This document shows, in pieces, positions 56,151 to 64,000 of a DNA stretch of 64,000 bases. Source of the DNA: Saccharina japonica (taxonomy: Eukaryota; Sar; Phaeophyceae; Laminariales; Laminariaceae); contig MEHQ01002696.1 of NCBI GenBank assembly GCA_008828725.1, positions 205,168 through 269,167 of the forward strand, in the 5' to 3' direction. The position numbers and the translations under genes were made by a program. The first letter of the stretch is position 1. Each line of letters starts with the position of its first letter. The notes beneath the pieces are model-generated. The model did no database searches, had not been told where the DNA came from, and saw only the letters and a list, made by a program, of their open reading frames with translations.

Positions 56151-56480
56151 TCACCTAATTGAGCTGGGGTTTATTGAGCCAGCGAATGGCTAGAGTTGCC
56201 CCTCGGGACAACGGCGAGTTCCAACCGCAGCCGGGGATGATAGTACCCATCCCCGGATCCGAAATACCGCCATACATGTGCACCTCCAACAATCCAGGGA
56301 CCAAACTGGAGTTCCCGCTGGTCGATACCGCCTCACAAGGTGTTGAAACCCCACCTCCATCGGCTCAGTGTTGATTTGGCTGGGGTTCATGGAGCCAGCA
56401 CGCGGCGAGAGTTGTCTCTTGGGACAACGTCGATATCCGGCCGTACCCGGGGACGATAGTGTCCCATGTATTTGATAGTA
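56151..56480 (+). repeat. 216-bp satellite, right block
   Basis: Satellite units resume right after the foldback element, with GAGCCAGCG at 56177 and GGAGCCAGCACGCGGCGAGA at 56401, and end near CCCGGGGACGATAGTGTCCC. Confidence 0.85.
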
Positions 56481-56977
56481 TCCTTGTTGGCAAGTCATCT
56501 TTTGTCGTCACTCGATAACACGGAGTAATAATCAGTAGTATGCATAGTTTATTATGCTCAAGAGTTGGATCCTCGAAGTATCGAGTAGTGGCCAGTCAGA
56601 GTTCATTATGAATCAAGCCAGTGAAGGTATGCAGGGCAAGTTATCCAGTATCGTACCTGGTATCTACCGTACTATATCGTAAGTGGTTTAGTTGCTCAGT
56701 ATCCACGTGTGCAACAATATTCCTTCAAGTAAACACGATGCGGAATAATTGATAGGCTGTCGTATGTTATTTGGTTGTTCTGTGTGATACAGCAGGTCTT
56801 ACCGTACGTATAGAGACTGCGTACAAGATCAGTCACGATTGTTGTTGCGTCCTCTGGCGCAAGCTATGGTAGCAAAGGTATGTTGATGTTTGCGATTCAA
56901 GATCGTTGGGTATGTTGCTGTTCGCGATCCTTGAGATCATCAAGGGAGCAGGAGCGCTTGCACGCCCACCCTCTCAC
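56481..56977. other. No gene seen
   Basis: It contains one TACCTGGTA (56654) and a local repeat GTATGTTG.TGTTYGCGATYC (56877-56933). No gene. Confidence 0.4.
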
Positions 56978-57226
56978 GACGCGTGCTACGTTAGAGGTAG
57001 CACTTTTTAGCTGAATTGTTTTCTGAACGATCGGGCTCCTTAACCCAAATTCGTCAGACTTTCATCCTTGTGACGAACTATGTTTCAGAATTTACTGCGG
57101 TCATGAGATTCATCATCCGGCAGCACTTTTGTTTTCCTCCAAAATCATTTTTGTTCGGTGAGGTATGACGCTCCTTAAGTGAGGAGCTCAGAAATAACAT
57201 GGCGCACCTCTATCGTAGCATGCGTC
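56978..57226 (+). mobile_element. Short inverted-repeat element, family A, copy 4
   Basis: The ends GACGCGTGCTACGTTAGAGG and CTATCGTAGCATGCGTC are inverted repeats, and TCAC lies directly outside both (56974-56977 and 57227-57230). The interior TTTCTGAACGATCGGGCTCC and GAGCTCAGAAATAACATGG links it to copies 1-3. It is the best-preserved copy, 249 bases, with no coding capacity. Confidence 0.9.
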
Positions 57227-58079
57227 TCACTCTTCTTTTGCTCATCATCAGCCTCGCTTTTGAGCACATACATTAATCAACATTGTTGGCCTGGAGTCTT
57301 CTCTTCTATTGAAGCGTTCATACAAGTTTGCCTAACAGCGACTTAAGCGTTCACCCTCAAATGTAGGTTGTGTCTTGACTGGTCTTCAGCAAGCGAGCCT
57401 ACAGCGTACACACCAGCTACGAGCTAGTACACACGCTGAATCCACATCCTTATTACCATGCCCGAATCATAAATTTTTCCATATAATATCTACAACTCTA
57501 TCAACACGGGGATGAAAACGGTCATTCCTCGGGTCGGCACTGGTCCGCACGATGGTTCTTTCATTTCTGTTCACATACTTCGAAGTAGAAGGTACATCAC
57601 AGGAAGCGACCACTACAATACCAGGAATTATTCTCCGGTCCTTGGACCGGAGACTCAGAAAGCATAATTCCAAAAGTGTTCCCGATTTTCAAGATAATAG
57701 GCGTGACAAAAGTGGCCCCAGTTTTCAAGTCAATCAGCGTGACAGAAAAGTGACCCCCTCTCATCATACCACGGGTACCCCCTTGTCCCCTCGACCCTCA
57801 AAGCCCGTTCTTGGCTTACAGCAGCGGCGTCGCGACAGTTTTTGCACGCCTCGACAGCCAAGCACACACCATGGGCCTCGGCAGAGTATCAGCAACAGAG
57901 GTGGGGTGTGTGCGACACGCCGAGGACAACGGCGCGAACAGAGCAGATCAGCACGCAAACACGCCGAGCACTGAGTGACCTTGGGGAGTTCCTCATCTGC
58001 GATTGTTTGAACAGGGGGAGGGGGGGGTTGTGATGTGCTGCAAGGTCGCCAACACCTGGCATGCCAAGGGTATGCGGGT
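57227..58079. other. Satellite fragment and an unsupported open frame
   Basis: 57455-57545 is a diverged 216 bp satellite unit (ATCTACAACTCTATCAACACG, then TTCCTCGGGTCGGCAC). A plus-strand frame of 140 codons (57552-57974) starts MVLSFLFTYFEVEG and becomes basic. It includes a 39-base near-repeat (TTTTCAAG..AATC/AATAGGCGTGACA) and has no known domain. Confidence 0.4.
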
Positions 58080-58166
58080 ATGAGTACATGCCACGCCTCG
58101 CCACGAGTATGGGTACATGCCACGCCTCGCCACGAGTATGGGTATATGCCACGCCTCACCACCACG
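58080..58166 (+). repeat. 29-bp tandem repeat, three units
   Basis: ATGRGTACATGCCACGCCTC followed by GCCACGAGT begins at 58080, 58109 and 58138. Confidence 0.9.
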
Positions 58167-58602
58167 CCTCGTCAGCTCGCAACAGAGTGGAATAATGTTC
58201 TCAGTTCTGAACAAAACGAGTATGATACGTACGTACAGCAGTCAAAATATGCTGACGGCAGTTATTTCCTATTTTCATGTTTTGTTCCGTGGCTGACGCT
58301 AAGCTTCATCCTTGACCGAGGCGCTCGCAAGCGTGTGTCGAGGAGTACAGGATAGACCGCACTCCTGCTCGTTGTTGGTGCTTGGAACTTGCTGATTCCG
58401 CAGCTTGCTGCTTCTACGCGGCCTCGAGTGTCGGCCGGCGATCGCTGGCGTATAGCACACAGACACAGGCAGAGCACACCACCAGCACAGATACCTGAGG
58501 CAGTTTAAACGCTGCTTATTTTATGCGAACAATAATAATGAGCAGTAAAGGGCAGGTATCCAGACCGCTCGCTCTGGTAGCTTAGCTGCTGCATCGCACA
58601 TA
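58167..58602. other. No gene seen
   Basis: Short frames only. Confidence 0.4.
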
Positions 58603-58685
58603 CCGCTCTGTCCCGAAATATAAGAACGTTTTAATATAGTTGCGTATTAATTTCAATACATTTTTTATATTTCGGGACGGAGTGG
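58603..58685. mobile_element. Stowaway-like Tc1/mariner MITE, 83 bp
   Basis: The ends CCGCTCTGTCCCGAAATATA and, in complement, CCACTCCGTCCCGAAATATA are inverted repeats. TA lies directly outside both (58601-58602 and 58686-58687). A TA duplication with ends of the form CTCYGTCCCGAAATATAAG closely resembles the Stowaway class of Tc1/mariner-derived MITEs known from plants. It is too short to code for anything. Confidence 0.85.
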
Positions 58686-58687
58686 TA

Positions 58688-60254
58688 CCAAGAAGAGCGT
58701 GGCAAGAAGCACTGCCCTTGCCTTGCATTCTTGAAGGATCTTGGGTGTCGTTAGGCATTACTTGTGCACGGGACAACATATATATGGGTCTGACGAACAC
58801 TACAGCAACACGTAGCGAAAAAACAATCGTGCACGCTGGGGTGACAATTATTGTACACCCAGATTGTTATTATATAGGTTTTACTGTGTACTCGTACGAG
58901 TGCACCAAAAGAACTGTACTGCTGCTGTGTGCTCGTAGTGTACCGAGAATCCTGATCCTACGACCGATACGTGGGAGGACGGTTCGCGCTTGATACTCAA
59001 GATTTAAGGTTCGCGCTTAGCACTCTCGGCTCTCGGCGGCTCCGGCGAAGAGCTAATTATATTTATTTCTGCATCTTGTGGGTGGGAGCACGGTGGTGCT
59101 GAATGGGATCAGATCCAGGTACGAAAACTTTCACCCAGCTGGGTGGACGGATTTGTTTCGCTGCAAGAAATGTTGAAAGTACGAACGACCACACAGCTAT
59201 TATTATAGTCGTCGTAGTGTGGGTGCTCTCGACCCAACAGTAGTACACAATGAGATACAGATATCTTGTGACCTTGGTGAAGGGGGAGGGTGTGGGTGTT
59301 GTCTTCCCACATTGAACCCGTTCTTTCTACCCAACCACATCAGTACACCCAGTGTCTGTCCTGATTCCTAATCCAAGAGAGATACAAATTCTGTGATCAC
59401 ATACTGTTGTGAAACAGAGAAAAACCAAAACAAAATAAACGCAAATTAGTATTTTTATTGGGTAAAGCAAGTGAGATGCTCACAACGTACCGGGTACGAG
59501 AACACAACGACACGAGCCGAACCGAAAAATAAGAACAAAAACACAAATAAAAACGAATGATGNAAATGCAACATAATACAAATGACGCAGGGAGACAGAA
59601 GCGCCCCTACAACAACAGTAAAAGGAATGCACACGTACCCAAGAGGAACAGATATATAACTGAGATGCACGGACGGAGCAACACGAAGAAGAGGAAGGCA
59701 CCGGCATAGGGCGGTAACAAAGGGAGAAACAAGGCAAAAAGCAAGAAAGAATACACTACACTACCGGCCCACTAATAAGAAAGTGCCCCAAAAGAAACTC
59801 AGCCTAAACATTACGGGGAAAATAAGGAAGTCGACAGGTATTATACATGAAGTTAGTGTGCGACACACCCCTTTCTCAAATAAGAACGTCAGCCTAAGCC
59901 CGATTTCTGCTTTCTTATGAGCGGGCCGGTACTGTACTATTAATAGAAGAGAGGAAAAGAGAAAAATCGTCCTCATCAAGGCGATGATAATAACAAGTTC
60001 CCGTCTCTGGCTACAAAACCGAATACGGGGACCATGTCCACACCTATGCCATCTCCTTCCTACTCTCACCTCGAGTGGTGTCAGGAGCCGGTGCTACCTC
60101 TGCCGCCGCCCCCCAGTGAACAATCAAACAAGAAACAAACAAACAAATGAACACAAATAACAGAATTAAGGGCTACGATGATAGTCGAGCCGATACCTAG
60201 ACGCACGATCTACCATTTCGGTTCTGCATTCATTCGTCGACAGCTGTATCAGAT
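58688..60254. other. No supported gene
   Basis: A plus-strand frame from 58640 starts inside the Stowaway-like element and is not trusted. An ambiguous base N is at 59563. 59770-59945 shares text (AGCCTAA, TTTCTTATGAGCGGGCCGG) with 14130-14210. The 59400-59760 stretch is A-rich and featureless. Confidence 0.35.
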
Positions 60255-60784
60255 ACAGCGCCCCTGCCCCCCCCTCCCGGTCTGGGTTGGCGTCGGTTGG
60301 CAACGACGCTGTAAAACACGCCACTCGCTGCGTGAGCTAGACAACCAGGGTGCCGTTTTTTTTTGTTATTTTTTTTTGGCGGTCGCCAAAGCTGGCGGTC
60401 GAGTAGATCATTTGTGCGGGTGGAGAACCTTTGTTCCGCACAAGGGGAATGGTCGTTTCACGTAGTGTTAATATGGTAAGGCGTCCGCGAGGCAGTTACA
60501 TAGTAAAACCCATTGCTGTCTCCGGAAGTGGCCACACCAGAAATTAAATTAACTCATTGAAGCTGTCGTCCATATGCAAGTCCGCCTCAGAGGCGGTTCT
60601 TAGCAGGATGCAGCTCACCCTCCATGCGACTCGCCCAATACCTCACGGCGTTTCGCGCTTGGTGCAAGCAATGTCTGCCTGGTTGGTGAAAACCCAACGC
60701 GCTCCGTCCCGGCATTGTAGGGATGCGAGGGTCTATGGTCATATGACTACGGCCGTGCACAACATGAGTACACCCCCCCCCCCC
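60255..60784 (+). repeat. Dispersed repeat R, copy on the plus strand
   Basis: It is the reverse orientation of the 18.7-19.8 kb copies: GGTTGGCGTCGGTTGGCAAC and GTGAGCTAGACAACCAGGG at the left, MQLTLHATRPIPHG and CRDARVYGHMTTAVH frames at the right, ending in a C run (60771-60784). The frame is open here too, as in the other copies. Confidence 0.8.
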
Positions 60785-60804
60785 TCTCCTTGTGTCGCCT
60801 CTCT

Positions 60805-61440
60805 CTAGGCGTCTTCAGCTGCATGCCGTAGCCGGCTCCTCTCCGCTTCGGCCCTGTGCCACCTCGCCATGAAATGGCCCGCCGCCTCAACACCCCCCGA
60901 TACCACCCCCACTCTTCTTAGCCGCCCTTTCCTATAGTAACGTCTCTGCTCCGAACAGTAAAGGGGAGCTTTCTGTGGAGCCCTCTGTTGCTCGAAAAAC
61001 CCTGAGGTCATCTGCTAGACATTGGGCCCTGGGTTATTTTCTAGTCGGCCAGGTCCCGGGTTCGTCCCCGCGACGATCATCCCAAACATCACCCGCCGGG
61101 TCAGCCGCTCATTGGTCGTGCGCTGTACGGCCTCCGCAAAGAGGAGGCGTCGTTTGCGGATGGTTGTCTCAACGCTCACGCATTGTGCCTTCTTGAGAGC
61201 CTTGGCTGACGACATGATGAGATGGTCGATGCGTTGTCGGCGCTGGAAACCAATGATCCGTAAGAGGAAGTTGTGGTTTGCCGTTCGGAGCTCAGCGAAG
61301 TGCTCCTGGCCAAGGGTCCACGTCACACACCAGTACAGCAGTGTCTCCATCACCTCGGCCTTTAGCATGCGCACCTTTAGAGTGAACGGGGCATCCGCCA
61401 TATCGTACAGCTCCCGCTTGAACCGATCAGCACCTCCAAC
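60805..61440 (-). pseudogene. Non-LTR retrotransposon 3' remnant (after the RT domain)
   Basis: The minus strand, from about 61440 downwards, reads NESVGGADRFKRELYDMADA, then MLKAEVMETLLYWCVTWTLG, EHFAELRTANHNFLLRIIGF and KALKKAQCVSVETTIRKRR, up to a stop at about 61015. A further open stretch to 60805 follows in another segment. This is the conserved region downstream of the catalytic core in LINE-type polyproteins (the LLYGCETW-like and LRIIG motifs). The upstream catalytic part is missing and an in-frame TAA lies at about 61463, so it is a 5'-truncated dead copy. It abuts the C-run end of repeat R. Confidence 0.75.
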
Positions 61441-61467
61441 ACTCTCATTAACAACAATCTTCTTTTA

Positions 61468-61660
61468 CGATAGAGTGAGACTGGAAACAAGCAACGCGGA
61501 TGATACTCATTCGATTGTGATACTACTGTAACACATTGGACAAAACTTGCTCGATAATAACGGCCCTTTCTCAACACCTTATTTTTTAGTAAGACCGGAG
61601 ACTAGCAACGTGAATGTTACTCATTCGATTGCGATACTAACACAATTACATATTACTATT
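61468..61660 (+). repeat. Two copies of a 65-bp motif, third at 52.07 kb
   Basis: GAGACTGGAAACAAGCAACG (61469) and GAGACTAGCAACGTGAATG (61597), each followed by CTCATTCGATTG(T/C)GATACTA, match each other and 52071-52140. Confidence 0.7.
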
Positions 61661-62094
61661 GGAAATGCAGGGCTAGCGCCACGGGCGGAGCCGTGGCTCT
61701 ACCGCTAGTGTTTTCTTAAAGCATAAATATATTTGCAACATCAGCAAAACACACCAACCACTCATCATGCGATGCAGTCACCACGATAATGATGGCATAT
61801 CAGGCGTTGGCATCAATCGAAACGTTGGTACCTGCCGCACCCCTCCGAAGCATGTGTGCCATCGACTTTTTTCAACAATTACTTGGCATTGTTTTTATCC
61901 CTAGCCCCCACCACGTACTCTCAACTGATCACCCCTTCATACACCTTCCTCTCGGCCGGCACACGCGCATATTTGTAAATCCATAGACACACGGGTACAC
62001 GAGTGTACCCCCCTACGTTGCCTGTGATGATCACGATACACTATTATTGCAGGGGCGAACACAGAAATACCACGCTATTTAACCGGAAGGTAGG
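61661..62094. other. No supported gene
   Basis: A plus-strand frame at 61789-61986 (MMAYQALASIETLVPAAPL) is short and lacks splice support. Confidence 0.35.
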
Positions 62095-62975
62095 AGAATA
62101 TAAACACGGGGCCGGCGTGTTGATGTGTGCGCAGCTGAAAGGCTGCTCGCCGGCCGCGTTGGCTGTGGTGGATGGTGTGTGTATGCGGAATACTTCACAC
62201 ACCAGTAGTGCTCCAGTAGTGGACAAACAGATCTTCCTGCGGTAGCTAATTAGGCACTCTGATTGGCCACGCAAGCACTGACCACTGGCATAGGGTTCCG
62301 GTTAGGGTTGGGGTTAGGGTTAAGGGTTCGATCTGAGGGTCAACATACTACTACCAAGACAAGACCCCCATTTTAAAGATCCACTATAACCCTTTGTCCA
62401 CCTCTCTCACACACATACTGTATACACAGTCCCCGAAATTCCATCGTCAAGACGCCACCTCATTAATTGTGAACTCCTCGAGTCCGCCGATTTGTTGGGG
62501 ATGACACACAACAACATTCCTGCCGCAGCCGATCTACACACACGCAACAACACGCCGGCCCCGGTTTTGAGTCCAATCCTCAGGTTAGTGCATCGTTGTG
62601 TTTGGCCCCGGCAATGTGTGCTCTAGCTAGTGTGCTTGAATTCTAGACAAGGAAGAGGGATATACCAGGTCTGAGGTATTCTGCCTTATTCTCTCTTTTG
62701 GTTTTCTGGGTTTTTCTCGTTTTCCCACGCTGTCCTTCTTCCGGTCCCTCTCTCCTTTTCTTTGTATTTGCTTCATCCGTGCAGCAGTTTCTGTCCCTCT
62801 TGAGCACGTGCGCTCTCTTCTTGTTGTACGTACACTCTACAGACACTCTACAGCAGTGAAAGCAGTACAAGAGTGAGTATGCAAATCGTGCTTCTTTTTT
62901 TTTATTTGTATCCTCTTTTGTTGTACCGTTTGACAAGTAAAGACATTCAGTGCATACTCAAATAGCAGCAAACAG
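62095..62975 (+). repeat. Segmental duplication S, 62 kb copy, left block
   Basis: It matches 23925-24560 in the same orientation. About 230 bases at roughly 62205-62425 have no counterpart in the other copy and include the telomere-like tract. Confidence 0.75.
62294..62329 (+). repeat. Short telomere-like tract (TTAGGG variants)
   Basis: AGGGTTCCGGTTAGGGTTGG followed by GGTTAGGGTTAAGGG contains two exact TTAGGG units plus variants. It is internal, not at a chromosome end as far as the window shows. Confidence 0.7.
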
Positions 62976-63410
62976 CTACCAGGTATTAATAATAGAGCTA
63001 CGTACTCGTACTGTAATAATACGAGTACGAGTAATGCGGTGTATCATACCGGTACGATCGTTTACCAAAAACGTCGCACCAGGTAGCGTACAGCAGTAGT
63101 ATTAATAATAGTGGTCGCTCAACAGCGCCGGTTGAGGAATGCCAGCTGCCTGGCGTATTCGAGTACCGTCAACACCGCTCGAGGCGCCGATTGGATTAAC
63201 CAGTTTGTGTGGTAGGATGCGGAGTAGTGCCGGTTGCCGCTGCAAGCATTGCCGGTGTCGTTGGTATGCACATACACAACCACCGCTACTGCCGGTACTG
63301 CTGTTCTGTAGACTGCTGCAATGCCGTGCAATAAACACATTTTGCAAACTGAATGTAGTATATACGAGTACAACAGGAGTGTGGTGCTGGTACTTTTGAT
63401 ATTAGAGAGG
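62976..63410 (+). repeat. Segmental duplication S, 62 kb copy, right block
   Basis: ACAACCACCGCTACTGCCGG, CTGTAGACTGCTGCAATG and ACATTTTGCAAACTGA match 26440-26525. The palindrome present in the 24-26 kb copy is absent here. Confidence 0.65.
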
Positions 63411-63828
63411 AGGTTGCGGGGTCAGGATCGTATTATTAATAATAGTAAAAAATCATGTTGTACTCTGAAAGCCATATACAGTAGGCTGGCAGCCAGGCGT
63501 TCACCCGCAAAATTTAGTGTTTGGTGCGTACATATATTAATAGTATAGAAAAAAACATTTGTAATTGTTCGATTGTACAAATAAACGCAAAAGTAATACT
63601 CTTGGGCAAATACGACTAAAATCGGAAAATAATTCACTACCGTTCAGGGCGTGTCTTAACTTCACTTCGCGGGCATTGGAACGGAACGAACGTAAAATTA
63701 TTTGCCTGAAAAAGTGGTGCTGATTGGATATTGAGAAATAAAAACACCGAACAGATTCCAAGCGTTCCAAGCTGTCCGTAAATTTGTAAAGAGGAAGCGT
63801 ATGTGTCAAAACAGTAATCCTTGTTCAG
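63411..63828. other. No gene seen; echo of 26.2 kb
   Basis: CTCTTGGGCAAATACGACTA (63600) resembles CTCTTGGGCGAATGCGACTA at 26215, extending the S duplication. Confidence 0.45.
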
Positions 63829-64000
63829 CAGAACCGAACGGCCCACTTGGAACGAGATTTACGGCAGTTGATTGGTGCTGGAAGTGTTGCAACTGGTTGC
63901 GACATTTGCTGGGAGGCCCACGAGGGCATGAGGCAAAATGAGATGACATGGGAGCACGCGATGGAGCACGTGCAGACGCCACAGGTCTCGCCTGCGGTAG
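63829..64000 (+). CDS. Candidate exon running off the window end
   Basis: After a plausible acceptor (GTAATCCTTGTTCAG) the frame is open for all remaining bases. It reads QNRTAHLERDLRQLIGAGS, then VATGCDICWEAHEGMRQNEM and TWEHAMEHVQTPQ. The residue mix, the C-x-x-C pair and the GC-richer composition compared with the flank look coding. A TAA lies upstream in frame at about 63788, so the protein must begin in an earlier exon, or at an internal Met near residue 30. The family is not recognised, and a retrotransposon origin cannot be excluded. Confidence 0.4.

Overview
This looks like nuclear DNA from a eukaryote with sparse genes and many repeats. The likely source is a photosynthetic stramenopile, perhaps a brown alga. 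Three things point there: a large gene built of 27-residue ankyrin-like repeats with the GCPWDE signature that is abundant in stramenopile genomes; several pieces of non-LTR reverse transcriptase; and short, GC-richer coding islands bounded by GT..AG splice signals. The lineage is an inference. I see no bacterial operons, ribosome binding sites, CRISPR arrays, rRNA or convincing tRNA. All counts and alignments were made by eye.

Layout. From 1 to 2.9 kb there is no convincing gene, only a degenerate G-rich tandem repeat. From 2.9 to 8.6 kb the minus strand carries five exon candidates with good splice sites. The main one (5303-7243) encodes a basic N-terminal region followed by seven 56-residue Pro/Ala-rich repeats. 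These exons may belong to one or several genes, and I do not recognise the product. From 9 to 20 kb there are short-unit arrays, two homologous small exons on opposite strands (9849-9968 and 15167-15294), two copies of a short inverted-repeat element lodged inside tandem arrays, and two dispersed repeat families (called R and X here). From 20 to 30 kb come a 1.2 kb palindrome, a 0.7 kb inverted-repeat element packed with CGCGAC, and a hairpin. A small candidate membrane protein gene lies at 30250-30702. From 31 to 41 kb there are tandem and segmental duplications.

From 40.8 to 49 kb lie two reverse transcriptase remnants, a 900 bp PIF/Harbinger-like element, and the best gene of the window: an intact single-exon ankyrin-repeat gene at 46982-48982 (666 aa). 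From 49 to 64 kb there are tandem repeats, two more copies of the short inverted-repeat element, a 216 bp satellite split by a 670 bp foldback Harbinger-like element, an 83 bp Stowaway-like element, a LINE 3' remnant, a segmental duplication of the 24-26 kb region with a telomere-like tract, and a probable exon running off the right end.

Genes here do not form a visible pathway. The strongest story is mobile-element biology. At least three classes of short inverted-repeat DNA elements are present with readable target-site duplications (TA, TTA/TAA, and 4 bp), and three insertions sit inside tandem arrays. A 9-bp palindrome, TACCWGGTA, occurs about 17 times where chance predicts less than one.
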